A stretch of 48,043 nt of DNA, from contig CAIMWE010000102.1 in NCBI GenBank assembly GCA_903845115.1, forward strand, positions 1-48,043. Direction: 5' to 3'. The notes beneath the pieces are model-generated. The model worked only from the letters and a program-made list of their open reading frames with translations. It was not told where the DNA came from and did no database searches. The position numbers and the translations under genes were made by a program. This stretch comes from an uncultured Acidobacteriota bacterium. Lineage in GTDB: Bacteria > Acidobacteriota > Thermoanaerobaculia > UBA5066. Below are positions 9,901 through 18,852 of this stretch, in pieces. The stretch's first letter is position 1. Each line of letters starts with the position of its first letter.

Positions 9901-10315
9901 CGGGGAACCCCTCCTCGCGCATCCGGCGGACGTGGGCGTCCAGCTCGCTCGCCGGCACCCACTCCGCGAAGCCCAGGCCCTGGACGCCGGGATTGAGCTG
10001 GTCCAGCTCCAGCCCGGCCGCGTACTGTCGCCAGTCGGCGCGGGTGATGCCGCGCGGGAGAAGGGAGACGAACTCGGCGGCGCCGCGGAGGATCTGGACG
10101 TGGGTCGACATCCGGTGCGTGATCCGCTCCGTCACGATGTCGACCTCGGCGTCGAAGCGGTCGCGGACCCGCTGCTGCTCGCCGTGCCGGACGAAGAGCC
10201 AGACCGACACCGTCATCGTCAGCGCCACGGCGAGGCCCAGCCACGGCAGCCAGGAGCGGTCCCTGAGGAGCCTGCGAAGCGAGGCGGCGAGGGGCCGGAC
10301 CCGGCCGTCGGTCAT
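6968..10315 (-). CDS. membrane hybrid histidine kinase: CHASE-PAS-PAS-HisKA-HATPase-REC-tail
   Basis: 1115 residues. TM1 is at 22-42, a periplasmic CHASE domain at about 70-265 (IIFLEPFDERNQRAFSRDM) and TM2 at about 326-345. PAS domains lie at 362-485 and 492-608. The phospho-acceptor His is about residue 665 in LSHEIRTPMNSILGFSQL. The ATPase domain has DVEDTGSGIA and GGTGLGLAIS. A receiver at about 925-1040 carries Asp in LVLMDLRMPGMDGLEAIR. A 60-residue C-terminal tail with AERFEYERI is shared with the other kinases here. The ATG at 10315 overlaps the preceding stop by four bases. The N-terminal half closely parallels the kinase at 28435-31893, which ends in an HPt domain instead. The CHASE ligand is unknown. 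Confidence 0.94.
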   Translation of the reverse strand: MTDGRVRPLAASLRRLLRDRSWLPWLGLAVALTMTVSVWLFVRHGEQQRVRDRFDAEVDIVTERITHRMSTHVQILRGAAEFVSLLPRGITRADWRQYAAGLELDQLNPGVQGLGFAEWVPASELDAHVRRMREEGFPDYTVQPGGPLPPEGGVSSIIFLEPFDERNQRAFSRDMYAEGIRRAAMSQARDTGVVTLSARVKLYQETATRVQAGTLIYAPAYRRGMPLFTVAERRAAFLGWPYMAFRMQNLMEGIVGDSQRFLNLQLFDGDSERPEDLLYATGTPSPAPEEGWATRRRLEVAGKVWRLKATPRPDFIASVGGSSPHAILLAGVVASLALLQLFFSLSRAERRALATADEQREKLQLLLDSTAEAIYGLDTNGNCTFCNSSCLRLLGYGSASELLGRNMHRLIHHTREDGSPLAEETCQIYRAFRAGTGTHVEGEPFWRADGTSFPSEYWSFPQRSDGRVVGAVVTFVDITERRQAEAELRRRDALIRSLLDSIPDFVYIKDTAGVCLACNPRFAELLGRPREEIVGRSTYDLFPREVADSFQEQDRLMLAQLRPRHNEEWVSYPDGRRILVDTFKTPYYGPSGELIGILGISRDVTERKGAEEAQEAAAAEIRAAFEEAGRLNSRLQGETARANELAVRANAANLAKSSFLANLSHEIRTPMNSILGFSQLLLGDSGLTPRQHEQLRAISRGGEHLLSLLNDILEMSKIEAGRTTLHPVRTDLHALLEEVERMFRHRAEEKGLVLEVRRIGTLPRDVLVDGTKLRQILVNLLDNAVKFTRQGGVLVRARSVAFSAVDLRLIFDVEDTGSGIAEADLPRLFQQFEQARSGDRSPGGTGLGLAISRAFARLMGGEITVRSHPGVGSVFSLEVAVLADERGPASGSAPPGGIRGLPEAEQRRRLLVVDDVEENRQVAAQMLERVGFEVRTADDGAEALATFQAWRPHLVLMDLRMPGMDGLEAIRALRGLEGGEQVPVIAVTASAFEEDRLRVLEAGGTDFVSKPFGKPDLLRKVGDALGIRYVMESAGTEEAVATPAALLEIPEPLRDAIRSATSRGDLDRILALADELSRIVPAAAWTIRDLAERFEYERIGDLLSDQGGAGPEDRP

Positions 10316-11586
10316 CCGGGAACGCCCCCCGCCGGGGGGACCGCCGGGATCGAGAAGGAGAAGGTGGCCCCTTGCCCGACGGCGCCCTCGGCCCAGACCC
10401 GGCCGCCGTGGCGCTCCACGACGCGCTGGACCAGCGCGAGCCCGATCCCCGTCCCTTCGAACTCGGTCTCCCCGTGAAGGCGCTGGAAGACCCCGAAGAG
10501 CTTCCCCGCGTAGGCCATGTCGAAGCCCGCGCCGTTGTCTCGCACCCGGAAGACGACCTTTTCCCCCTCGACGGCTCCCTCGACCTCGACCACGGGACGC
10601 TCCGCCTTCGACGAGAACTTGACCGCGTTCGAGAGCAGGTTGACCCAGACCTGCTTCAGGAGCGCCTCGCTTCCCTGGACCGCGGGGAGGTCCCCGAGCC
10701 GGAAGTCGATCTTCGCGCGGAGCCCGGGGTCCGGGACCAGCTCCTCGAACGTCGCGCGGGCCAGCTCCTGCATCTCCACCCGGCCGCTCACCAGCTCGGT
10801 CCTCCCGGTCCTGGAGAAGGTCAGCAGGTCCTCGATCAGGCGCGCCATCTTCGTCACGTTCTTCCGGACCGTCTCGAGCAGCCGCTGGCCGTCCGGGCCG
10901 AGCGCCGCGCCGTGGTTCCTGACGGCCATCGCGGAGAAGCCCTCGATCGCCCGCAGCGGCGCTCGCAGGTCGTGGGAGACCGAGTAGGAGAAGGCCTCCA
11001 GCTCCCTGTTCGACGCCTTCAGCTGCTCCGTCCGCTCCTCCACCCGCCGTTCCAGGTCCGCGTTCAGCCGCTGGACCTGCTCCTCCGCCGCCTTCCGCTC
11101 CTCCACCTCGACCCGCAGCCGCACGTTGCTGGCCGCCAGCTCGCCGGTCCGGTGCTTGACCCGTTCCTCGAGGTCCGCGTTCATCCTCCGGAGCGAGCGG
11201 CGCAGCTCGGTGATGGCGAGATGCGTCTTGATGCGCGCCAGGATCTCGCCGGGCTGGAACGGCTTCGTGACGTAGTCGACGCCCCCCGCTTCGAAGGCCC
11301 GCACCTTGTCGTTCTGGTCGCCGATCGCGCTGAGGAAGATGACCGGCACCTCCCGCCAGCGGACGTCGGCCTGCAGCTTCGCGCAGACCTCGTAGCCGTT
11401 CATCCCGGGCATGTTGATGTCGAGGAGGATCAGGTCGGGCGCCTCGCTCTCGACCGCCTTGAGGGCGAGCGCCCCGTTCGGGACGGGCCGGCACTTGTAA
11501 CCCTGCTTCCCGAGGATCCCGCTCAGGAGGCGCAGGTTGTCGGGGATGTCGTCGACGATCAGGATGTCGGCCGTCGGTTCGATCAC
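10312..11586 (-). CDS. response regulator-histidine kinase fusion (REC-coiled coil-HisKA-HATPase)
   Basis: Soluble protein of 424 residues. The receiver (about 8-125) has LILLDINMPGMNGYEVCAKL and DYVTKPF and is very like the receiver of the HD-GYP protein two genes downstream. A long charged coiled coil (135-200) leads to a kinase of the phytochrome-like class, with His about 206 in SYSVSHDLRAPLRAIEGFS. ATPase motifs are NLLSNAVKF, VRDNGAGFDM and GTGIGLALV. Such a protein can take a phosphate on its receiver and so control its own kinase, placing it in the middle of a relay. The GTG at 11586 shares four bases with the previous stop. It lacks the C-terminal tail found in the hybrid kinases. 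Confidence 0.94.
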   Translation of the reverse strand: MIEPTADILIVDDIPDNLRLLSGILGKQGYKCRPVPNGALALKAVESEAPDLILLDINMPGMNGYEVCAKLQADVRWREVPVIFLSAIGDQNDKVRAFEAGGVDYVTKPFQPGEILARIKTHLAITELRRSLRRMNADLEERVKHRTGELAASNVRLRVEVEERKAAEEQVQRLNADLERRVEERTEQLKASNRELEAFSYSVSHDLRAPLRAIEGFSAMAVRNHGAALGPDGQRLLETVRKNVTKMARLIEDLLTFSRTGRTELVSGRVEMQELARATFEELVPDPGLRAKIDFRLGDLPAVQGSEALLKQVWVNLLSNAVKFSSKAERPVVEVEGAVEGEKVVFRVRDNGAGFDMAYAGKLFGVFQRLHGETEFEGTGIGLALVQRVVERHGGRVWAEGAVGQGATFSFSIPAVPPAGGVPG

Positions 11587-14500
11587 GAGAGATCCTCCAG
11601 CCGCCCAGCGGCCCGGTCCGAGAGAAGAGCCGTGATCCGATCGTACTCGAACCGTTCGGCGAGGTCCCGCAGGACCGCGGCGGCGGCGGGGTCGCCGGCC
11701 GCCAGCTCGCCCGTCAGGCTCAGGAACCGGTCGAGGTCGGCCGTGACGACCGCGGTCCGGAGGGCCTCGAGGAGCGGCCCGGGGATGGGGCGGGCGAGCG
11801 GAGGCTCCGTCGGGGACGGCGCGGGCGCCGGCTCGACGTCGTCCACCACCAGGATGCGGCGGCGGGTCTCGCCGGGAGGGAGGCCGGCCACGTGGCGGGC
11901 CGGCGGGGTCGCCAGGGGAGCCGGGCGCGCCGCGGCGCCCACCGGCAGCGTCACGGTGAAGACGCTCCCCCGGCCCACCCGGCTGGCGACGGTGATCTCC
12001 CCGCCCAGGAGGTGGGCGAAGCCCCGGCTGATGGCCAGGCCCAGGCCGGTCCCGCCGGTCGTCTCCCGGCCGGTCCGGGTCTGCTCGAACCGCTGGAAGA
12101 GCCTCGGCAGCTCCTCCTCGGAGATGCCGGGGCCGCTGTCCTCGACCTCGACGACGAGGAGCCGCTCCGGACCGCCGGCCGGACCGGCCGCCACCCGGAC
12201 CTTCAGGCCGCCCGTGGCCGTGAACTTCACCGCGTTGCCCACCAGGTTGATCAGGATCTGCCGGAGCTTTCTCTCGTCGGTGACGACGCGGCGGGGAAGG
12301 CCGGCCGGCCGCTCGACCTCGAAGGCGAGCCCCTTGGCCTCGGCCCGCATCCGGAACATCGACTCGACGTCCCAGAAGACGTTGTGGAGGTCGACCTCCG
12401 CCCGGTCCACCCCGACCCGCCCCGCCTCGATCTTCGACATCTCCAGGATGTCGTCGATGAGGCCCATCAGGTGCTCCCCGCTCCGGTTGATCGCCCGCAG
12501 CTGCTCCCGCTGGCGGGGGGCCAGGCCGGAGTCCCCGAGGAGGAGCTGCGAGAAGCCGAGGATCGCGTTCATCGGCGTCCGGATCTCGTGGGACATGCTG
12601 GCCAGGAAAACGCTCTTCGCGCGGTTCGCGGCCTCCGCGGCCTCCTTGGCCTCGCCCAGGCTCTTCGCCTCGCGGGCGAGGACGTGGTCGGTGATCTCCT
12701 GGATGGTCCCCGCCGAGCGGAGGGGCTTCCCGTCCCCGCCTTGCTCCGTCCGCCAGCGCGCCCTCACCCACTTGACCCGCCCGTCGGGGGTCAGCAGCCG
12801 GTGGTCGATCTCGTGGGGGTCCGGATCCGCGAAAGAGGCGGCGTACGCCTCCTGGACCCGCTCCCGGTCCTCGGGGTGGACGGCCTCGAAGAACGCCTCC
12901 GCGGAGGTCCCCCACGCCGCCTCGTCCCGTTCGAAGAGGCGGAAGATCTCCGGGGACCGGACGATGGTCCCGGTCGTCGCGTCGAGGTCCCAGCTCCCGA
13001 GGAGGGCGAGGGCCTGAGCCTGCTCCATGCGCTCCTTGCTGGCCAGGAGCTCGTCGGTGAGGCGCCGGCTCTCGGTGACGTCGGTCCAGACGGCGGCGAT
13101 GCGCGGGAGACCGCGCAGGGTGATCCTCCGTGCGCGGACGTGGACGATCCGGACCTCCCCGTCGCGGCTCCGGTGCCGGTTCTCGAAATCGGCGCTCCCC
13201 TGATCGAGGATCCGCTCGATGTTCCGGCGGGTCGCTTCCGGCGAGAGTTCCGCCTGGATCCGGCCGATTCCCAGCCGGGCGAACTCCTCCCGGGTGTACC
13301 CGAGGTTGCGGTGCGCCGCCTCGTTGAATTCGAGGAAGCTCCCGGTCTCCGGATCGGCGAGGACGATCGAGTCCAGCGCCTGGCCGACGATGGAGGAGAA
13401 GATCTCCTCCCGGGCCCGGAGGGCCTCCTCGGCCTCCCTGCGCTCGGAGATGTCGCGGACGATGGAGAGCTTGCAGGCCCGTCCGGCGAGCTCGAAGGTC
13501 CGGGAGCTGACCTCGACGGGGAACGGCGTCCCGTCCTTGCGCCTGTGAGTGGTCTCGAAGACGGTCCCGGCCGGCCGGCCGGCCGCCTCGAAGTCTTCGT
13601 CCAGGGTCTCCGCCGATTCCGGCGCGCGGAGATCCCGGATGGTCAGCCGGAGCAGCTCGTCGGCGGAGTAGCCGTAGAGCGCAACGGCGCGGTCGTTGGC
13701 CTCGACGAGGCGGCGGTCCTCGTCCACGACGAGGATGGCGTCGTTCGCGTGGCGCATCACGAGGGCCAGCCGCGCGGCCGCCTCGACCCGGGCCTGTTCC
13801 GTCTCCCAATGCCTTCTCACCAGCGCGTGCTGGCGCTGGCTCCAGAGGAGGCGGATCAACCCCGCGCCGAACGCGAGCAGCAGGAGGAGGCCGAGGGCCA
13901 GCCGCCGCGCCTCTTGCCGGGTCGGCTCGTACGCCTCCTGGAGGTCCATCTTCGCCAGGAGGAGCCAGGGCGTGCCCGGGACCGCGCGGGCGGCTCCCAG
14001 GGAGGGGACGCCCCGGTAGTCGAGCCCCTCCAGGTAGCCGCCTTCGGGGGCGAGGGGCGAGCGGTCGTTCAGGAGGGAGGAAGGGCGGAAGGGGAGGCGC
14101 ATCCCTGTGGGGGCGTCCGGCCTGTAGCGAAGGGGACCGAGCGTGACGAGCGCTGACCGCTCGCGGCGGACCAGGAGGCTCTCGGCCGTCTCGTTCTGGG
14201 AGGGCCAGAGCTTCAGCAGCGGGAAAAGGTGGGAGCCCGCGTCGATCCTGAGGGAGACGGCGCCGGCGAAAGAGGTGCCGTCCGCCGAGTGCAGGGGCGC
14301 CACGAGGTCCAGGTAGGCCGCGGTGCCCTCGACGGGATGGAGGTCGCCGACGACCACGCCGTTCGTCCGGCGCGCCTCGTGGAGCAGACCCGGAGGCAGC
14401 GCCTGCCCCGAGGCGGACCCGGGCGGCAGCTCGAGGACTGGCCGGAGCTCGCGGTCGAAGAGAGTCAGCGCCTCGTAGCCGTAGGCGATCCTCAGCTTCT

Positions 14501-15491
14501 CGAGATAGGCCTCCAGCCGGGAGACGGCTCCTCCGGCCGGCCGGGGGCCGGCGGCCAGCTCGGATTCCGGCACGAGGAGAGTCAGCTCGGTCAGGACCCG
14601 CGCGTCACTCACCCGCTCCCGGTACCAAAGCGCGATCTGGAGGCTCTTGTATTCGGCGACCGCGTTGAGCTCGGCGGTCAGCTCGCCCCTCTCCTGATCG
14701 ACGTGGATCCGGAGGTAGACGCCTGCCAGGAGGAGGACGGAAGCCAGGAACGCGAAGAGGATGGCGATCACCAGGTGCCGCTTCCGGCGCTCCGGGTCCG
14801 GGAACTCCGCGGTCCGCTTCAACTCCCCGAATACCAGGCTGTCGGCCTCTTCCCTCAGCCCGGAAGCCACGGCGAGCGCCGCGCCGAGCGCCGCGAGGGC
14901 GGCGGAGGCCGGGAACCACAGCGGCCTCGTCCCGCTACCGAGGAAGAACGGCAGGCCGGCGAGGATCGCGATGGCGGTGACCGTGCAGGTGGCGGCCACG
15001 ACCAGGGCGGCCAGCAGGCCGGCCCTCCGCCAGAAGGAGCGCAGGGCCCGGCCGCGGGCGAGCGCCAGGAGGCTCAGCGAGGAGAGGAGCAGCATCGTGG
15101 CCGCCGCGGGAGTCATGTGAGTGACCGACGTTCCGGCGGCGCCGGCGGCGTTGCTCGCGAGGAGCCGCTCCCAGTCCCAGCGGGCGCCGGGCCAGGCCGC
15201 GTTCCGGAGGCCCAGGACGATCGCGGCCGTTCCCGCGGCACCGGAGGCGAGGAGGGCGGCCGCGCGCGCCGCCGCATTCCCGGGGCCGGCCTGGAGGGCA
15301 CCGAAGGCGGCGCAGAGGAGGAGGAGCGCCAGGGCGGTGGCGGGAGCGATCAGGCCCGGGCCGCCGTGGTGGAAGGCGAGGGGATCGCCGAGCCACATCC
15401 CCACGAGGAAGACGAGCGCCACGCCACCGGCCACCGCGGTGCCCAGCGCCGCCAGGATCCGTTCGGGCCGGCTGGTGCTCCCGTCAGGCAT
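11583..15491 (-). CDS. large membrane sensor kinase with deleted receiver domain
   Basis: 1302 residues. A multi-helix hydrophobic region (about 12-215) of unrecognised, MASE-like appearance is followed by another membrane helix (240-262), a Cache-like extracellular region (262-515) and a helix at 528-548. Three PAS domains (about 575-690, 695-815, 820-940) precede HisKA, His about 969 in MSHEIRTPMNAILGFSQL, and an ATPase domain with EVEDSGPGIS and GGTGLGLAIS. Beyond this the sister kinases have a full receiver. Here only RRRILVVDDVE remains and runs directly into a Pro-rich linker and the shared tail (AERFEYDRI). The receiver core, including its phospho-Asp and Lys, is gone with the frame kept. 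The start is an ATG overlapping the upstream gene by eight bases. Confidence 0.93.
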   Translation of the reverse strand: MPDGSTSRPERILAALGTAVAGGVALVFLVGMWLGDPLAFHHGGPGLIAPATALALLLLCAAFGALQAGPGNAAARAAALLASGAAGTAAIVLGLRNAAWPGARWDWERLLASNAAGAAGTSVTHMTPAAATMLLLSSLSLLALARGRALRSFWRRAGLLAALVVAATCTVTAIAILAGLPFFLGSGTRPLWFPASAALAALGAALAVASGLREEADSLVFGELKRTAEFPDPERRKRHLVIAILFAFLASVLLLAGVYLRIHVDQERGELTAELNAVAEYKSLQIALWYRERVSDARVLTELTLLVPESELAAGPRPAGGAVSRLEAYLEKLRIAYGYEALTLFDRELRPVLELPPGSASGQALPPGLLHEARRTNGVVVGDLHPVEGTAAYLDLVAPLHSADGTSFAGAVSLRIDAGSHLFPLLKLWPSQNETAESLLVRRERSALVTLGPLRYRPDAPTGMRLPFRPSSLLNDRSPLAPEGGYLEGLDYRGVPSLGAARAVPGTPWLLLAKMDLQEAYEPTRQEARRLALGLLLLLAFGAGLIRLLWSQRQHALVRRHWETEQARVEAAARLALVMRHANDAILVVDEDRRLVEANDRAVALYGYSADELLRLTIRDLRAPESAETLDEDFEAAGRPAGTVFETTHRRKDGTPFPVEVSSRTFELAGRACKLSIVRDISERREAEEALRAREEIFSSIVGQALDSIVLADPETGSFLEFNEAAHRNLGYTREEFARLGIGRIQAELSPEATRRNIERILDQGSADFENRHRSRDGEVRIVHVRARRITLRGLPRIAAVWTDVTESRRLTDELLASKERMEQAQALALLGSWDLDATTGTIVRSPEIFRLFERDEAAWGTSAEAFFEAVHPEDRERVQEAYAASFADPDPHEIDHRLLTPDGRVKWVRARWRTEQGGDGKPLRSAGTIQEITDHVLAREAKSLGEAKEAAEAANRAKSVFLASMSHEIRTPMNAILGFSQLLLGDSGLAPRQREQLRAINRSGEHLMGLIDDILEMSKIEAGRVGVDRAEVDLHNVFWDVESMFRMRAEAKGLAFEVERPAGLPRRVVTDERKLRQILINLVGNAVKFTATGGLKVRVAAGPAGGPERLLVVEVEDSGPGISEEELPRLFQRFEQTRTGRETTGGTGLGLAISRGFAHLLGGEITVASRVGRGSVFTVTLPVGAAARPAPLATPPARHVAGLPPGETRRRILVVDDVEPAPAPSPTEPPLARPIPGPLLEALRTAVVTADLDRFLSLTGELAAGDPAAAAVLRDLAERFEYDRITALLSDRAAGRLEDLS

Positions 15492-18400
15492 CGTCCGGAC
15501 CGTCCTCGAGCAGGGTCGCCAGCCGCTCGTACTCGAATCGCTCGGCCAGGTCGCGGAGCTTCGCGGCGGCTCCAGGATCGCTCGTCTCCACCTCGTCCAG
15601 CAGCGCGAGGATCCGCTCCAGGTCCCCGCGCGCGACGGCGGCGAGGATCGCGGCGCGGAGCGGACCGGGCAAGGCCCGGAAGGGAGGCGCGCCGGCCTCG
15701 GCCGCCCCGGCGCCGGCCCTTTCGCTCCCGTCGGCGGACCGGCCGGCCAGGAGGTCGGCGACGGTGCGGAGCAGGCCGGTCTCGCGGAACGGCTTGCCGA
15801 TGAACGCGTCGCCCCCGGCTTCCTCGACCCGCTGCCGGTCTTCCTGGAAGGTGCCCGCCGTGACGGCGACGATGAGGGCGTGCCGCCCCTCGGGCGTGCC
15901 GCGGATCGTCCGGATCGCCTCGAGGCCGTCCACGCCGGGCATCCGGATGTCCATCATGACGAGATCGGGCCGCCACGCGGCGAAGAGGTCGATCGCCTCG
16001 CGGCCGTCGTCGGCGGTCCTCACCTCGAAGCCGGCGCGCGAGAGCATCGCGGAGAGGACCTCGCGGTTCTCGGCCACGTCGTCCGCCACCAGGATCCTCG
16101 CCGGGAGCCCGTCGGGCCGCGGCCGCCCGAACCGCGGGTGCCGGTCCCCGCTCGGAGAGGCGGGTAGCCCGGAGCAACGTTCCACGGCGACGTCCACGTT
16201 GAAGATGCTGCCGGACCCGACGCGGCTCCTGACCGTGATCTCGCCGTCCATCAGCTTCGCGAAGCCCTGGCTGATGGCGAGTCCCAGGCCGGTCCCCGTG
16301 CGGGCCTCCCGGCCGCTCCGGGTCTGCTCGAATTGCCGGAAGAGGAGGGGCAGCTCCTCGGGGGGGATCCCCGGGCCGGTGTCCTCGACGCCGATCAGGA
16401 GGCGGGAGCCCCCCCTGGAATCGCCGCGGGTCCAGGCTCGGGCCGTCACGCTGCCGCTCTTCGTGAACTTCACGGCATTGCCGAACAGGTTGATCAGGAT
16501 CTGACGCAGCTTCCCCTCGTCGGTCACGACGTACCGGGGCAGGTCCTGGGCCCGTTCCATGCGAAGGACCAGCCCCTTCTCCGTGGCCTTCAGCCGGACG
16601 AGGGTCTCCACGTCCCAGAAGAGGGCGTGGAGGTCCACCACGGAAGGGTTCAGGACGACGCGGCCGGCCTCGATCTTGGACATCTCCAGGATGTCGTCGA
16701 TGAGGGTCAGGAGGTGGTCGCCGCTCCTGCTGATCGCCTGGAGATGCGCCTGCTGCCGGGGATTGAGCCCCGGGTCGCCGAGGAGCAGCTGCGAGAAGCC
16801 GAGGATCGCGTTCATGGGCGTCCGGATCTCGTGCGACATGCTCGCGAGAAACGCGCTCTTGGCCCGGTTCGCGGCCTCGGCGGCATCCTTGGCTAGGGCG
16901 AGGACCTTCGCCTGGCGCGCCAGCACGTGATCGGTGATGTCCTGGGCGGTGCCGGTCGAACGGACGGGCTGGCCGTCGCCGGCGTACTCCGTCCGGCCTC
17001 TCCCGCGGACCCACTTGACCCGCCCGTCCGGCATCAGGAGGCGGTAGTCGACCTCGATGGGCCCCCTGCCGGCGACGGAGCTCTCGAACGCCGCGATGAC
17101 CGCGTCCCGGTCTTCCGCGTGGATCGTGGCCAGGAACCCCTCGTAGGAAGCCTGGACCCGGGCCGGGTCGACCTCGAACAGCTGGTACATCTCCGGGGAC
17201 CACGCCAGCGTTCCCCTCTTCAGGTCGAGCTCCCAGTATCCGAGACTGGCCAGCGCCTGGGCCTCCTCCAGCCTCCTCTTGCTCGCCTCCAGCGCGAGCT
17301 GCACCCGTTTCAGCTCCGTGATGTCGATGACGGAGGCGACGAGGCAGACGGGGCGGCCGTCCGGATCCTGGATCCTCCTGGCCTCGACGTGGGCCGCGAA
17401 GGTCGTCCCGTCCTTCCTCCTTGCGGTCTGCTCGCCGACCCACACGGTCCCTTGCATGATGAGGGCCACCGCCGCCGCGGCTGCGGCCGGGTCCCGCCAG
17501 AAGTCGAGGATCGGGCGGTCGAGCACCTCGGAAGCGGAGGCGTACCCCCAGTCCCTCAGGAAGGCGGTGTTGACGTAGCTCAGCCTCCCGTCGAGGCCGG
17601 CCATCGCCATCGGGTTGAGGGACGACACGAGGGCGCTCTCCTGGACGCGGAGATGGCCCGCGAGCCTCCACTCCTCGGTGACGTCCCTCATGGTGGAGAA
17701 GACCCTGTAAGGGGAGGCCTCGTCCCGCCGGAACTGGGGGACGGCGGTCACCACGAGCCAGGTCGTTCCGTCTCTCCCCGGGATGCGGATTCCCACGACG
17801 CGGTCCTGGACCAGCTTCCCCGTCCGGAGGGCGACGATCGGCGGGTGCTCGTCAAACGGAAGGGGAGAGCCGTCCTCCCGGACGAGCTCCAGGTCGGGCA
17901 AGAACGAGGCGCGTCCCCGCATCCGGGCGAGCGTCAGGCCGAGCATCCGCTCCGCCGCCGGGTTCGCCGTGATGATCTCCCCGGACGCCTCCCGGTAGAT
18001 GACGCCGAGGGTCATCGCGTCGAACAGCGAACGGAAGCGGGCCTCGCTGTCGCGGAGCGCCTCCTCGGCCTTCCGGCGCGCCGAGATGTCCCTCGTGACG
18101 CCGAGGATCTGCGTGACCCGGCCCGAGGGGTCGCTCAGGAAAGTCGTCACGACCTCGGTCTCCACCGTGGTCCCGTCCTTCCGGGGCTGGGTCGCCTGCA
18201 AGACGGTGGTCCGCTGGGACTCGTCTCCGCCTTCGGTCGCGCGGATCCTCGCCTCGAGGAGCGCGGAAATTTTCTGGGCGGACTCCTGCGAGAGAGCGGT
18301 TTCCAGGGGCAGCGCCATCACTTCCGCCTGGGTGTATCCCCGGAGCTGCAGGACCGACGGGCTGATGTAGGTGAACCGGCGGGAGGCGACGTCGCCCAGC

Positions 18401-18852
18401 CAGATGACGTCCTTCGAGTTCTCTGCGAGGAGGCGGAAGCGTCTCTCGCTGTCGAGAAGAGCCCGGGCGCTTCGCCTCGCCTCGGTGACGTCCCGGAGGA
18501 AGGCATAGGAGTGGACGCCGGTTTCGCCGCGGGCCGGCGAGACGCTCACCTCGACGTCCTTCACCGAGCCGTCGCGGCACCGCCATCCTCCCTCGAACCG
18601 GACCTGGCCCGACTCGAGGATCTGCCCCATCATCTCCGGGACGCTCCTCCCGGGAGGTGGGATCGCGTGGTCGGCGACCCGCTCTCCGAGCAGCTCGGCG
18701 CGGGACCACCCCGCCATCGCGCAGAGGGCCTCGTTGACCTCCAGGAACCGCCCCTCGACGCTCAAGACGGCGAACCCGTCCATCGACGTATCGAGGGCGG
18801 CCTGGTAGCGGAACCGGCTCGTCTCGTCCCGGGCCGGGACGCTCCTATCCAC
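15484..18852 (-). CDS. soluble hybrid histidine kinase with five PAS domains (PAS x5-HisKA-HATPase-REC-tail)
   Basis: 1122 residues without membrane segments, so cytoplasmic. Five PAS modules lie at about 18-130, 135-262, 268-388, 395-510 and 520-640. HisKA follows, His about 673 in MSHEIRTPMNAILGFSQL, then an ATPase domain (GVEDTGPGIP, GTGLGLAIS), a receiver at about 925-1040 (LVMMDIRMPGVDGLEAIR, IGKPF) and the conserved tail (AERFEYERL). It begins with GTG at 18852, overlapping the stop of the PAS-only gene by eight bases (GTGGATAG). PAS1 to PAS4 align in order with the PAS-only protein upstream. PAS1 and the kinase-receiver part are very close to the kinase at 20517-23105, so this is a tandem paralogue family. 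Confidence 0.95.
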   Translation of the reverse strand: MDRSVPARDETSRFRYQAALDTSMDGFAVLSVEGRFLEVNEALCAMAGWSRAELLGERVADHAIPPPGRSVPEMMGQILESGQVRFEGGWRCRDGSVKDVEVSVSPARGETGVHSYAFLRDVTEARRSARALLDSERRFRLLAENSKDVIWLGDVASRRFTYISPSVLQLRGYTQAEVMALPLETALSQESAQKISALLEARIRATEGGDESQRTTVLQATQPRKDGTTVETEVVTTFLSDPSGRVTQILGVTRDISARRKAEEALRDSEARFRSLFDAMTLGVIYREASGEIITANPAAERMLGLTLARMRGRASFLPDLELVREDGSPLPFDEHPPIVALRTGKLVQDRVVGIRIPGRDGTTWLVVTAVPQFRRDEASPYRVFSTMRDVTEEWRLAGHLRVQESALVSSLNPMAMAGLDGRLSYVNTAFLRDWGYASASEVLDRPILDFWRDPAAAAAAVALIMQGTVWVGEQTARRKDGTTFAAHVEARRIQDPDGRPVCLVASVIDITELKRVQLALEASKRRLEEAQALASLGYWELDLKRGTLAWSPEMYQLFEVDPARVQASYEGFLATIHAEDRDAVIAAFESSVAGRGPIEVDYRLLMPDGRVKWVRGRGRTEYAGDGQPVRSTGTAQDITDHVLARQAKVLALAKDAAEAANRAKSAFLASMSHEIRTPMNAILGFSQLLLGDPGLNPRQQAHLQAISRSGDHLLTLIDDILEMSKIEAGRVVLNPSVVDLHALFWDVETLVRLKATEKGLVLRMERAQDLPRYVVTDEGKLRQILINLFGNAVKFTKSGSVTARAWTRGDSRGGSRLLIGVEDTGPGIPPEELPLLFRQFEQTRSGREARTGTGLGLAISQGFAKLMDGEITVRSRVGSGSIFNVDVAVERCSGLPASPSGDRHPRFGRPRPDGLPARILVADDVAENREVLSAMLSRAGFEVRTADDGREAIDLFAAWRPDLVMMDIRMPGVDGLEAIRTIRGTPEGRHALIVAVTAGTFQEDRQRVEEAGGDAFIGKPFRETGLLRTVADLLAGRSADGSERAGAGAAEAGAPPFRALPGPLRAAILAAVARGDLERILALLDEVETSDPGAAAKLRDLAERFEYERLATLLEDGPDDA
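18484..18812 (-). repeat. duplicated PAS segment, copy in the five-PAS kinase
   Basis: This stretch aligns without gaps to 22731-23059 (constant offset of 4247 bases). In the first 60 bases I count one difference; further along differences are more frequent. It encodes most of the N-terminal PAS domain. Such high DNA identity inside otherwise diverged paralogues suggests recent duplication or gene conversion. Confidence 0.85.

Noticed and set aside
10372-13017. Plus-strand open frame of about 880 codons over two kinases
   Set aside because: Antisense of intact HisKA, ATPase and receiver motifs; no ribosome site and no recognisable domain.
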